Source: Elgaria multicarinata webbii
Lineage: Eukaryota > Chordata > Lepidosauria > Squamata > Anguidae
Direction of reading: 5' to 3'
NCBI RefSeq assembly: GCF_023053635.1
Contig: NC_086183.1
Coordinates: 1,929,501-1,993,500, forward strand
Length of the DNA stretch: 64,000 nucleotides
Shown: positions 23,780 to 35,309 of the stretch, piece after piece
Numbering within the stretch: the first letter of the stretch is position 1
Layout of the letters: each line of letters begins with the position of its first letter
The notes under the pieces: generated by a model
Database searches by the model: none
What the model saw: only the letters and a program-made list of their open reading frames with translations
Told to the model about the DNA's origin: nothing
Translations under genes and position numbers: made by a program

Positions 23780-24629
23780 CAGCACAGAGCTGGTTTCAGC
23801 ACCAGCAAAGCATCACATGGATGAGATGAGCTGGGGAGGGTGTGTACCAGGACCAGAGGGCAGGATGTGGCTGGTCTTCTCCAATGGACGGGCTGGAGAC
23901 TGAGCTAGACTCAAGAAAGCGGACCACACTGGACAGGCTCTTGGCCAAACTGCACCCTTCACAAAACATTGAATCGCTTTTCTAAATTGATTGTGCACAG
24001 TGAATCAGTCGTTTCCCCAAATTGTCTAATATAAGCTCAGAAAATCTTCATAAGGCCTTTTGCATCTTGGCTGGCTACACTGCTTAATTATTAATATTTT
24101 TTAAGTGTTGGGATTTAAGTTGCTGTACCCTCTGATCTGGAAGAGGCCCTGAATTTGAATGCCAGATGTGTGTGTGGCTCTTATGCTTATGCAAAAGACA
24201 CGCTGCACATGCCCAGAGGAAAACGTGCTGTTATTATCTTTCCTGTCTCAGACCTGAGCTCTCTCACTGATAGAGGGTTTCAGGGTTTACATGGCCTGGC
24301 TCAAATTTCTCTCCTTTGAGCCTATCTCACACATTCCTGACTGAACAGTCAAGAGATGGCTCGGCGGTGTGAATGTGGGCCACTGGAGTTCCTCACAGCA
24401 AAGTCATCGTCCCAGACCCTGCCCTTCTTCCTGATTGAGTCAGTTCACACGTTGGTGGCCAGTCATCAAGTTGGTGTGTGAACTGGCCTCACAGTGAGGC
24501 CTCTCTGGCACAAACCATCTTTGCTATTGAGGTAGATGCTCGGGAGGACAGGAGGCCTGTGCCTTTAGTAGCTGAGTACCAGAGGGTACACAGAATAAAA
24601 CTGCCAGGATCATACTGCTTTTACACAAA
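23780..24629. other. Unassigned sequence
   Basis: No gene or repeat recognised. Confidence 0.5.
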
Positions 24630-24667
24630 TCTGTGCTGTGACCACACTTGGAATACTAAGTACAGTT

Positions 24668-25288
24668 CTGGGGGCTGTCTTCACAGTGCTGGGGTGCCAC
24701 CACCTTTCTTTTCAACCCTGTGCTTTCCCTCCCCTGGGGCAGCATCAGCTAATCCTGACGCCGAGGAGGGAGTGCAAGTTTCTGGGAGGCCATCCAAGTC
24801 CTGGAGCCACCCCCAGCCGCTTCCTGGTGGAAGGCGGCCAGCTACTGGTCGCCTTCCACCAGGCTCCACCCCCGGATTAACCACAGATTCCTACTGGTCG
24901 CCTTCCACCAGGCTCCACCCCCAGATTAACCACAGATTCCTACTGGTTGCCTTCCACCAGGCTCCACCCCCGGATTAACCACAGATTCCTATTGGTTGCC
25001 TTCCACCAGGCTCCTCCCCCGGATTAACCACAGATTCCTACTGGTTGCCTTCCACCAGGCTCCACCCCTGGATTAACCACAGATTGGCCCCAGAGCAACA
25101 TTTCATGGCAGAAGCGCTGTGTTAATGTTGCTCCCTTTGAAAAAGTCACGGTAAATCCCCAAAATTTTCAAAGTGCAGCATTGTGGGGAAGCCCCACGGT
25201 GGCTGCGAACCTACGCCTATGTCATCTAACCAACACGGTGCAGTTCCACCGCCACCGTTGGGCTTTCCCCACGTATAGACAGCCCCCT
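24668..25288. mobile_element. DNA element with GGGCTGTCT termini, inside CR1
   Basis: Inverted ends: GGGCTGTCTTCACAGTGCTGGGG at the left against CCCCACGTATAGACAGCCC at the right. A short direct repeat of CTGG flanks it and CR1 resumes with CTGGTCACC. No transposase frame is seen, so it is non-autonomous. It contains five 49-bp tandem units. Superfamily not certain. Confidence 0.6.
24842..25086 (+). repeat. Tandem repeat, 5 x 49 bp
   Basis: Units start at 24842, 24891, 24940, 24989 and 25038 (exactly 49 bp apart). Each begins CTACTGGT(C/T)GCCTTCC and ends GATTAACCACAGATTC, with one to three differences between units. Confidence 0.95.
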
Positions 25289-25298
25289 GGTCACCATG

Positions 25299-25785
25299 AT
25301 AGAGGCAGGGAGAGATTTCATCTTGCCTAAGAATGTAATGTGCCAAGGGTTAAAGATGGCTTCTCTGCCAAAGGGTGGCTGCAGGTGGCTACATGCCAGA
25401 TTTGCATTCCTTAATGGTGGACATCATGTGCTAGCAGACAAAGGGGAAAACTTTCAAACCAATGGAGCATCGAATGTAACCTATGACTCATTGAGATTGT
25501 GCACCTTAACTTGAAAATTGAATGTAACTTCACTTGCTAACCCCGTCCTGACCAATCAAGGGGTTAGAAAGAAACTAACACCCCCTGTGTAATCAGAGCA
25601 CATATAGACTGCAAGATTCCTTTGTTCTGGGTGCCTCCATTTTGTAGAACCGGAGAGCACCCCCATACTGCAGTATTGGAAGTAAACGGATTAAGAGCAT
25701 TCTCCAGCCTTGTGTGTTTGATTGGCTATTAACGCGCCTGGGTAGCGGGCCTTTAACCCGATTGAGCGGCAACAACCATACCCCA
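25299..25785 (+). mobile_element. Probable solo LTR (endogenous retrovirus fossil)
   Basis: Composition and order resemble a retroviral LTR: a CCAATCAAGG-type U3, a TATA-like block before ACTGCAAGATTCC, and a GC-richer U5-like end finishing in CA near 25778. No internal retroviral sequence is present. It is broken off from any coding region. The borders are approximate and no clear target duplication was found. It is younger than the CR1 copy it interrupts. Confidence 0.4.
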
Positions 25786-25813
25786 ATATATATATATATA
25801 TATATATATATAG
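25784..25813. repeat. (AT)n microsatellite
   Basis: About 14 AT units at the junction with the resumed CR1 copy. Confidence 0.9.
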
Positions 25814-26389
25814 TAGAGCTGGAAAAGGGGCAGCTAAAATGACCAAGGGGCTGGAACATTTTCCCTGTGGGAAAAGAGCACAACATATGGGATTGTTTAG
25901 CTTGGAAAAAAGGAGGCTCATGATAGAAGTATACAAAATTACGCATGGTGTGGAAAATGTGGACAGCGAAATATTTATCTTCCTCTTGCAAACTACTAGA
26001 AGCCAGGGTCATCCTATGAAGCTGATTGGTGGGAGATTCAGGACAGATAAAAGGAAGGACTTCTTCACACAGCGCAAAGTTAAACTCTGGAATTCAATAC
26101 CACAAGATGTAGTGAAGGCTACCAATTTGGATGGCTTTAAAAATGGGTTGGATAAATTCCTGGAGGCTATCAGTGGCTAGTAGCCCTGATGGTTATGTGC
26201 TACCTCCAGTATCAGAGGCAGTAAGCCTGTATACACCAGTGGCTGGGGAACATGGGTGGGAGGGGGCTGTTGCACTTGCGCCTTGCTTGTGGGTTCCTGG
26301 TCAACAGCTGGCTGGCCCTGAAACCTCAAGTGTCACAGCGCCCTTTTCTTCTCTCCGCCTTACGGGGGAATCTTTTCCTTCCCTTCATC

Positions 26390-26880
26390 TCTGCCTCTCT
26401 CCAGCTGACAGCGTTCTCCCCCCACCCAGGCCATATTTGCATGAGGCAGGAAGAGGGGTGGGCTACGGCGGCCATGGTAGGGGGAGCCTGACGGCAGCGG
26501 TTCCCATGGGGACCCTGGTAACCTTTCCCTTTGGTTTCCACGGCAACCATTCAGGGGCTTAGAAAGCTTCCTCATCCCCTCCCCTCCTTCTCTCCCGTGC
26601 GGGACCTCCACGCCCTGGCGCAGAGACGGTGGCTGAGCTTGGCGCAATGGCTGGGCGTTGCCGAACAGCCACACTAGAGGCGCGCGATTGGGGCGGGATG
26701 AGAGGAAGGCCCGGGACAGCCTGGCGCACGACCGGAAAGGGGCAGTGCTGAAAGCCACGCACTTTCCGTCGGCTCACCTCTGGGCCGCCGCTCCCCTGAG
26801 CGCTGGAGGAACTTGGCCAGAGGCGCAGCGCGGGTGAAGCCAGACACTGCCGTTGTGATCCAGCCGGGAGAGATCCGCCA
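26390..26880. promoter_or_regulatory. Orphan CpG island, candidate promoter
   Basis: About 490 bp with roughly 35 CpGs in otherwise AT-rich surroundings. It contains an inverted CCAAT box next to a GGGCGGG box (26687-26699), an ETS-like ACCGGAAAG, and a near-palindromic RFX X-box-like site, GTTTCCACGGCAAC, at 26534-26547. On the minus strand a consensus donor CCAGAG|GTGAGCC ends a possible first exon at 26778. A Kozak-type minus ATG (ACCATGGCC, 26475) opens 49 codons with no recognised similarity. By synteny this could be the promoter of the next gene (KPNA6 in human), but no KPNA6 coding sequence was found. Confidence 0.5.
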
Positions 26881-26894
26881 ACTTGACAGTCTTT

Positions 26895-27083
26895 CTGAAT
26901 TTTAAAAAGCTATAAAGACTGACCTCTTCCTGCAGGCCTACCCAGTCCAATTCTAAGATGTCTGGCTGTTATTTTAATAATGTATTAGTTTTATACGTTT
27001 TTAATCAGTTTTATGTATTTTATAGTATTTTTGTATTTAATGTTGTTCCCCACCTTGATCCAGAGGGAGAGGTGGGGAAGAAA

Positions 27084-27135
<52 letters not shown>
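26895..27135 (+). mobile_element. LINE 3' end with (ATT)n tail
   Basis: GACCTCTTCCTGCAGGCCTACC ... TGTTGTTCCCCACCTTGATCCAGAGGGAGAGG then about 16 ATT units. Same family as 58790-58980. Confidence 0.75.
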
Positions 27136-27347
27136 GATCAGCAGGAACTGGTGGGGCCTAAAAGCACTCGACTTTGGATGGAAAGCCCCCCCTCCCTTCC
27201 CCAAATGTAGCATTAGGATGCCGTTGAGCACCAGGAATGGCAGGAAGAATGAGCCCGCGGTGCAGGGGTGGGCGATGCGGAAAGAGACAGGAGGGTCTCA
27301 GTCAAATAGGGGGGCGGGAAGGAGGGATGGGGGGGCTTCCCCAGCTT

Positions 27348-27462
27348 GGTGCCCTCCATATAGATGTGCTGGACTACAGTGATGATCATCCCCAGTGAAC
27401 GACTATGCTGGCTGAGGATGTAGTCTGTCATATCTGCCCAGAGGGCACCAGGCTGGGGATTG
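27348..27462. mobile_element. CATCTGGAGGGC-family copy
   Basis: GCCCTCCATATAGATGTGCTGGACTACAG and CCAGAGGGCACCAGGCTGGGGA are diverged inverted arms. Confidence 0.6.
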
Positions 27463-27582
27463 CTCAGAAGAGGGATATGGAAGTGGGACGGAAGTGGCAG
27501 AGACGTGAGGGGGAATAGCAGTGAAGGGCTGGACAGAGTTGCCCCTTTACTCCCACCGTTTCCTAGGTGGGCGTATTATTAA

Positions 27583-27606
27583 TCCTCCTCCTCCTCCTCC
27601 TCCTCG
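27583..27606. repeat. (TCC)n microsatellite
   Basis: CCTCCTCCTCCTCC run, about 8 units. Confidence 0.85.
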
Positions 27607-28204
27607 TTCCTTCCCTCTTTCCTCCTCCTGCTGCTTCGGGTCCCAGCCCAATGAGGTCACATGTTATGATTCAATTATCCAGGTTTTCTGATCTGAAAAG
27701 CATAACCTGTTTGTTTTCTGCAGAGGGTGTTTTGGTTCCTTGTCACAAGAGGAGACGCTCCTCGTTCTCCGACCAAGGAAAATGGAGAAAGATACGATAG
27801 GATATGAATGGTGGCAAAAGAGGCTGGCGTCATAGTTGGTTCATGAGTCACAGAGAGGCTCCTCAGAATATGGATCAGTTTAAAGAGAGCAGGCGAGCCA
27901 GGCACATGCCCAGCGGGCCCAGAGGGCCAGGATGCCTCCCTTAGAGACACACATTTCTCAGAAAGAGAGAGAGACACTCACAGGCATTTTAGCGGTTGGT
28001 TGGCTGGTTGATGTTCCCTGCATCCTGATCTCCACTGGCTGCCAAAGCATTGGAACACTCGCAAAGGGGGTGACCTGGTTCGCACGTAACGAGAAGCTAC
28101 AGCGGGTGAATCTTCCTGCGGGGATTTTTGGTGCAGCAGTGACTGCCATTGAATATTCAAGACACGGCACGGGCACGCCACAGCTTGTCGTCATGGGCCA
28201 ACCC

Positions 28205-28345
28205 AGGCCACAGCTAGACCTAAGGTTTATCCTGGGATCCTCCAGGGTTCGCCCCTGCCTGAGCACTGGATCCCCTGTGTGTCACCCAGATGAACAGGTT
28301 TGACCCCTGGACAATCCAGGGATAAACCTTACGTCTAGCTATGGC
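28205..28345. mobile_element. Palindromic MITE, about 140 bp
   Basis: GGCCACAGCTAGACCTAAGGTTTATCC at the left against GGATAAACCTTACGTCTAGCTATGGCC at the right, inverted. No clear target duplication. Confidence 0.7.
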
Positions 28346-31212
28346 CCCAAAGAGGGAGGGTTGATGGGGTGATTGACAAGCCAGCCAGAGCCCATGGGGC
28401 TGTTTTAGGGTTGCAGGTGTCAACCAGCCCAACATCCCACCCTCGCTGGGTTCGTGTCTAATGAGAAGCTATGGCATGTTCCCATTGCGCTCTGAATTCT
28501 CAAAATGGTGGCTGCCGTTGCCACGACACACCCTGCAGGAAAATTCAACCCTGGTGGCTTCTTAATATGTGGGAACTGAGCCAGTGACAGAATTAAAAAC
28601 AAAAAATAGTGAGTGAGGAGGGAAGTTTAAGTCGATTAAGGCAGTAAAGAGCCTTGCCAAAAGATCCCTAATTTCCTTGGCATGGGGACAGTACCATGCA
28701 CCCAAACTCCCCAAAATAGCTTGTCGCACACAAGCTGAAGTTCACCTGACCTGGTCATTCGGAGGTCTCTGCAAAGACATCCCAGCAGCCTCTCTTTAAA
28801 ACCCAAACAAAGTCTCCTCGTTTGCTCGCCTCTGCTCTGCTTCACCAGACCCGCCTAGTGGCAGCTTTGGCGTCCTTGCTTACCAAGTGGCAGGAAAGTG
28901 AAATTCATGTTGCACCTGAACCCCTCCTGTAATTGCTCCAGTGAGCTATATTTAGCCGGCTGGCTGGGAGGAAGGTGGGAGTGGAGGCCAGATGCCGGAG
29001 CTGCTGCGGCACAGTTATTCCACTCTCTGAAGCTGCACTGCCAAGGGGTGAAGAAAGCACCCACCCACACACACCTTGATCTTCCCTTCCCAGAGAAGAT
29101 GGCAGTTAGGAGCCCAACACCTGTCCAGTTAGGAGGTAGTGGAAAGATGGTTGCCAACCAGCAGTGCAATTGTGCTTTTAACAACCGCTCAGTGCTGGGC
29201 AAAGCCTTGAGCTGGTGATCTCTGCACATTGAACTGATGATTTCTTTGTTTTGACAACCTGAGATGGAGACGCACTATTAGCTGGGTTTTTGCCAGGTTG
29301 TCTTTGCCATCAGAGGGTTATTCCACAAGGCAGAACATGAATTGAGCCGGGCAGGATTGGCTGCAGAGGGGAAGGGGAAGTAACCACAGGGAGAAAGGTG
29401 ACATATTTGCCTCTAAATAGGTTGGCTCAGGCTGGTGCCCTCCAGAAGTGTTCAGCTACAACTCTTGGGCTAGTAGCTATCTGCCATCTGTAGCCAGCCT
29501 GACACCTTACACTTGTGATCCAAGCCTTAGCCATTGACTCATCGGCAGTGATAGCACGGGATGTTCACAAATATTCTAGTCAAACCTTTTCCAACCCTGG
29601 TGCCTTCCAGATGTTTTGGACTTCCAACTCTCATCAGCCATAGCGGGAATGCTGGGAGTTGTAGTCCCAACACATCTGGAGGGCCCCAAGTTGGGAAGGG
29701 CTGTCCAGCCACTTTAATAAATAATACTGCTTCTGTGATAGCAATGAAGGTGAGGTGGCAGAAATCACATGGGGGGCTGTGGGAAGGAAGTGAACTATCG
29801 AGGGAGGCTGGAAGATTGTGGCCGAGAAAGCCAAGGAAACCACAGGGCCAAAATGCTAGGATCAGCCCCAGAATCTTGAATTTCCCATGCCACCCACTGG
29901 GGGTTTCTGAGTTACTCCAGATGTGGGGGCTTAGCTAGAGAGGGATGTTGTCTTCCCTCATTGCAGCCAGCCTGAAACCTCTGGATTTTGAGGGGGCACA
30001 TCAAAGCCTCCCCCTACTCTGCCCCACCAACGTATCTCTTGTTAAAAACAAATTTCTGCCAGCGCAGGGCCAGCCAGTTGGGAGTCTTGAATAGAAATGA
30101 AGTCTGCATTGGAAGGGACAAGGACGCCACCATAGATCTGCAGCCCTTCCAGGCAGGTTTTTTAAAAAATAAGGTACAGCATCTACCAAGGCAGCAGTTT
30201 TATGAATTAATTAATCGTCTGGCACAAGTCATGCTTGTTTCAGGAAAGAATCAGTGCAGCCCTGCATGGAAGGAGCGGAGAGTACAACAGGGTTTCCTCA
30301 CAGCATCCAAATGCAGATGGTTCTGCTGCCCAGGTAACCTGATGCACAGAAAGAGAGGTCTCTTTGCTTTTTTGATAGTTGGGTCAGAAGATGGTTCCAG
30401 CATCTCGGCCCAGCCTCTGTGAAGGATCTCGAATCACCCCATAAGGATGCAGACTAGGATAGCCGAAGCCTGAGAAATTTCCAGCTCATGGTTCAGCACA
30501 GCTGATGTTACACCTTCTTCCCCCAAGCGGACTATAAATTAACTCTTTCCCCTCTGGGGTTTCCCACAGTCTGGCCCTCTGCTACAAATCCGAGCATGTG
30601 GGACCACGTTCAAGGAAAGATTCCACATATGGTGAGCAAGGAGTTGAAGAACCGGTCGGCTCAGTCCGACTTCAGAGGAGAGGCAAGTCCCTTCTTCCTC
30701 TCCTCCTGCAAAGCTTGGCCCGGCACCAGGGATTCCGATAAAGGCTTTACTTACAAAGTCAGAAGCTCTTGTCTGGGGAGGGGAGCCGGCAGCAAGAGGG
30801 GAAATCCTTGGACAGAAACTGGCAGCAGCAGCACCTCAGAGTGCCTGTGGGGCTTGCTGCCATCATGAGACTGACATGCCGTTTCAAGCGCAAGGTGGGC
30901 TGACAAGTCTGCCTGGGAACGAGGAGTGGTAGCAGCAAGCAGCCATCAAAAATGACGGCTTGCACTGTTGAACCACAGGAATACGCCATCCCCAGGGCAG
31001 GCCTCCAGGGGCTAGGGAATGGCTAGGGGCGGTGGGGCTGGCCTGGAGGCCCTTTCTCTAAGTGCTGCCGATGGCCACTTTGTGATGAAGAAAAGGCATT
31101 CTGTACGTACCTCAGAGGCACTTTTTCACAGGCCCATGAGTTGCACCCTGAGCATTGTAAATAAGTCATGGGAGGGAGCTCAGCTCTAATTAGCACAGTA
31201 CCAACAAAGGCT
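28346..31212. other. Mostly unassigned sequence
   Basis: Besides the palindromic repeat at 29583-29705, no exon or element was recognised. Confidence 0.5.
29583..29705. mobile_element. CATCTGGAGGGC-family copy
   Basis: CCCTGGTGCCTTCCAGATGTTTTGGACTTCC and GGGAGTTGTAGTCCCAACACATCTGGAGGGCCCC are inverted arms. A further partial arm lies at 29428-29480. Confidence 0.75.
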
Positions 31213-31262
31213 CACTGTTTCATTTTTGTAAACCGCTCAGAGAGCTTTGGCTATGGGGCAGA

Positions 31263-31319
<57 letters not shown>

Positions 31320-31320
31320 T
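31213..31320 (+). mobile_element. LINE 3' tail with (ATT)n
   Basis: TTTTGTAAACCGCTCAGAGAGCTTTGGC then about 19 ATT units (31263-31320). Confidence 0.75.
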
Positions 31321-31546
31321 CCCTTTTCTGGTGGATTGTTTGATGATGGGGGAAAGCAGTAATATCACCTGTGGCCTATGAGTCACCTGCAAACCCAGCA
31401 GTAGCCACTGGCTGATCTTCACTGATGGCATGGAATGTCTACTGATATTCCACGTCTTCCTGCTTCTCCTTTCTCCAACCCAAACTCTTCAACACTACCG
31501 TTTTTCCACCACCTTCTCTGATCTTCATTGACTTTAGGGACACACT

Positions 31547-31549
31547 CAT

Positions 31550-31583
<34 letters not shown>
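31547..31583. repeat. (TG)n microsatellite
   Basis: About 17 GT units. Confidence 0.95.
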
Positions 31584-31585
<2 letters not shown>

Positions 31586-32551
31586 TTCCCTTCCTGGGTC
31601 GATGAAGGATGGCAGAATGATGCAGCCAGCCTCCCTCCATCAGTGAGTCTCCTGCAGAGACAGACGCAGTGCTTTGGTGCCCACTAGTGCCAGCATTCAG
31701 GAGGGACCTCTGGCTGGCAGGAAGCTGTGGACAATTTTGGCATTGCTTTCACAACCTCGTAGGCATCTTCCCTGTATGTGAGCAGGAGGAGAATTTCCCA
31801 GGGGATCACATTTCTGTGTCAGAACTGAGGGCCAACAAGCCCAAAGGTTCCAACGATCCCTTTAACAAAGTATTTTAAAAAACAAACAAACTACCTTCCA
31901 CATATGCCTAAATCATTTTGTAATCACGTCAGATTTTTCAGGTAGTCCTGAAAAGGGGGGCAAGAACAGGGCTCATGGGGTTGCAGACTCTGCTACATTG
32001 ATCATTGGCAAACGTGGTATTTGGGGGCTCTGTTACCTAAACCTTTTGGTGTGTAAAAGCACATGAAAATTCATATTTTTAACAAATTGGCCAGATTGGT
32101 TGGCCTTCTGAGTATGCATCCTCCCCCAACCCATCCACTCACCCCTCACTCTCTGACACACAGAAGAACTGCTATGTTCAGACACAGTGTATCTGCAAGT
32201 CCTGGTGACAAATAACAGAAGAGTTCTATTAAAAGGTTCCTAATGTATCAAATGACTTATGATAAGAAACTCTGGGATGGGTTCAAAACCAACAAGGACT
32301 CTTTGGAACGATGCTAATGTTTCATACAGTAGTCGTAACTATGAAAATGTCACGTGGAAAGGATTAAACATAATACAAATAACTGAATGCAGATTAGGAT
32401 AGGTGGATTATTTGTTAACCGCGTTAACTCTGCTGTATTGGTGTAGTTATATATTGCTCTATGACCTGGGGATGATTTATTATGTTTGAACGCTTTGACT
32501 TTTGACCTTGCCACTGCATGTATGAGTATGCCCGCACACAGAAGAGATCAG

Positions 32552-32640
32552 CTGTCCTCAACCTGGTGTCCTCCAGATGTTTGTACAACTCCAAGCAATC
32601 CTGCCCATTGGTCAAGCTATCTGGGGCTGATGTGAGCTCA
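32552..32640. mobile_element. CATCTGGAGGGC-family fragment
   Basis: TCAACCTGGTGTCCTCCAGATGTTTGTACAACTCC, then a decayed second arm. Confidence 0.6.
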
Positions 32641-32649
32641 TGGGCCCTG

Positions 32650-32728
32650 CTTGGAGGTCTTGAGCATTGATCCTGGATCCTTCCATGTGCAACATAGGTG
32701 CGTCTACCACTGAGCTACGGCCACCTTT
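32650..32728 (-). mobile_element. tRNA-derived SINE head of a second family
   Basis: Minus strand GGCCGTAGCTCAGTGGTAGACGCACC is an almost intact tRNA 5' half (D-arm/A box). The B box region has decayed and the element runs into a palindromic repeat at 32552-32640. Not a functional tRNA gene. Confidence 0.6.
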
Positions 32729-33489
32729 TTGGATCTTGGCTACAATTTCTTTGCTGTTCACTGTGGCCAGTCATGTATTCCATTGCAGAATCCTGCATCA
32801 CTCACTGCAGATTTGGGATTAACCTGCCCCTCTGCTTTCAAAATAAGCAGACTTGGTTCACACGTGTTTGGATGTCCTTTGATTACATTATCCTTGACAA
32901 CTGGTAGCTGAATGTGGGAATCGACTCCCGTGAAAATGATTGTTTGGGAGGCAATATAGAAGTTTTACCCGTGGTGTTAATTCTGCAATAATCTATTCAT
33001 ATCTGCAAGTCGCTACCAGTTGCTGCACTCAAGTGATTCTCATGCATACACGAATGAGCCCACGGTGTAATTATGTCTCAAGAAGAGTGTGTGGCCCATA
33101 TTCCTTTTACAGAACAAACAGTCCCCTCCAAAAGGGATGCTTCCAAAATTATCATCTGAATTTTATTTCAGATTTTAGAGTTCCAATGTCCTGGATTTGT
33201 TGCCAAAGTGGAATTGAAGCATTAGGAATCCTCCATTCTAAATTTTGTAGAGAGTGGTGTGTGCTGTTTTGCCCAGCTGTTTTACATTCCTTCAGTTCAT
33301 TTATCTCTAAACATTTTAAAAAAGCCATCAAGTTACTTGCATGTGGCATTCTATCAATATTTAGGAGCTCATGCCCATATGTACCAAACACAAGAATCTC
33401 AAAAAAATCTGATGCAATTATATATAAACAACTGCTATCAAGACCGCTTTCTTGCAGTGTTTTACCAATGTGTACATGAGTGTCGGTAA

Positions 33490-33517
33490 CAGAGAGAGAG
33501 AGAGAGAGAGAGAGAGA
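33490..33517. repeat. (AG)n microsatellite
   Basis: About 13 AG units. Confidence 0.9.
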
Positions 33518-35270
33518 TGTCTGTGAATGGAAAGCAAAGGGAAATCCCACATCCTCCAATGCTTGAATTAAATTTGGAAATTTTCTTTGTTAAACCAGAG
33601 TGAAATGAAGTACAGAGCAAACTTCTGAACAATAAAGGAGTAAGGGGAACTTGTTCATCTTTCATTGACCCATATGTAGGATTAGGGCTTCCAAAGGGAT
33701 GTGGGTGATTCCAAGCAGGTTTCAAATTAGGAATGCCTTGATCTAAAAATAAAGGTAATCCCACCCCCCACCCCCCAAAATCCCTATTCAGTATGGTGGT
33801 GGTGTTTTGCCAACAGAAAGGAAGCCCTCTCTCCTTGAGGTGCTTTAGTGTTGCCAAAAAGGGAGACAAAACTTTCTGAAAGCTCAAGGGATGGGCTTCT
33901 GCTTTTGCTATGCTATTAGCCAAAGGCTTCACCTCCCAGTTGGTAGTTGTGGTAAGGCAGTCTTACCTAGAAAACCATTAAATGGCTGAAGGGTTAGTGG
34001 AGGAACAGGACCCCAAAGTCTGGAGGGACACAGCCTCAGCAGGTTGGGCTCATGTTGATTATCATAGAAATATTTTGGCACTCCGTGGTTGCTATAAAAA
34101 CAGCCAACGCCTTCTCTCTGCCAGCACCCATGAGCCGCTGGCTGCTACTTTCATCTCGAAGAACCTGCTGGATATTCCTAGCCGGGGCACCCGCAGAGAG
34201 CTCCCAAACCTTGACTCTCTCCTCTTTCCACAAGCCTAGATTCTCTCCTCCTTGCACACACAGGAATGCACAGGCATTTCTGTTACGCTTGACAATGGGT
34301 AGCAGTTGTGAACCAATCGCACTGGAAAGCATTGTGTGTTGAAAGACTTCTCTGTGGTGTTAGACCTGGGACAGACCATTCACATGTGCAAGCCATCCCT
34401 TGATGAGGCAGTCAGCAGCACGTGCATCTGCAAATTAAGCTCACACATCCTTTTCTTCCCGAAATAATGTTCTTCAAAAATCATACATAGGCCCCAAGGT
34501 TTTCTTCCACAGCCAAGGCTTGCCAGGGCTTAGCCCTGGAATTGGCATTTGATACCAGCGTTCAGGGCTGGCAGATAAAAACAGAAATGCATACTCTGGG
34601 CATATGCAGAACACATAACAGTCTGTCATTTCTTTTAGCAGTTTAGACCAAAGGACTTTTTCCCCAGGCAGTTTTCTAGGCAGGCTTGAGCTCAAGCACC
34701 TTTCTGGAAACAAAAATTAGCAGCCGACAAGGCGGCCAAAATTGGAACACGACCCCATCATTGGGCATCAAGTGTATTTGCCACAGGCCACTGAAGTGTA
34801 AAACAGCTGGCAGGGAAAAGGCTGCTAAGGGTATTTTCATTGCTCTTATGGCGTTATCAAACAGGAATGCTCCCTTGGGAACCTACTTACTCCTTGCCGT
34901 TACACCAACAATTTTTGAAATCCGCACAGTGACTGTGTTAGCAGGATAAGCGCACCTCCATGCACCCCCCTCCCCCAATTTGCAGCAAGGGCTCAGCCCT
35001 GGGAGTTTCTAGCACCAGGCCTCAGCTGTGCAACCAGTGTGGCTTCTGGGAATAGACCGCATCCCATGTCCTCACTGATGACGGTGATCTGCCCTCCCTT
35101 CTGGGGTTAGAGGGCAGAACTTGCAGGCAGCCTTGACCCCAGCACCTCTCACATCAGAAATGAAGAGCCGCTACCCGTGGTTTAGCAGAAGAACGGGGGC
35201 GGAGAGTGGGAGGCACCATTGCTGAGCATCCCTTTGAAGGAATGGCATACCAAGCATTTCACCTCACCAT

Positions 35271-35309
35271 CTGGCTGGCTGGCAGGCAGGCAGGCAGGCA
35301 GGCAGGCAC
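35271..35309. repeat. (GGCA)n/(GGCT)n microsatellite
   Basis: GGCTGGCTGGCAGGCAGGCA-type tetranucleotide run. Confidence 0.9.

Larger units (their letters stand above)
24630..26320 (+). mobile_element. CR1 LINE 3' part, split by nested insertions
   Basis: Left piece 24630-24667 (TGACCACACTTGGAATACT...ACAGTTCTGG) and right piece from about 25812 (TAGTAGAGCTGGAAAAGG...) are consecutive in CR1. The right piece encodes the familiar C-terminal block (KRKDFFTQRKVKLWNSIPQD) and the 3' UTR to 26320. Between them sit a TIR-bearing DNA element and a probable solo LTR. The reading frame of the right piece stays open for over 100 codons. Confidence 0.75.

Noticed and set aside
1-26400. KPNA6 exons expected by synteny on the minus strand
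   Set aside because: No frame resembling importin-alpha ARM repeats or the N-terminal KDNYRMKSYKN motif was found.
27013-27231. Frames with poly-Ile, poly-Asn or poly-Leu runs (also near 31168-31362 and 4644-4874)
   Set aside because: Translations of ATT/AAT microsatellites at LINE tails.
32700-32728. A tRNA gene (GGCCGTAGCTCAGTGGTAGACGC)
   Set aside because: Only the 5' half resembles a tRNA; no anticodon arm or acceptor pairing could be formed.
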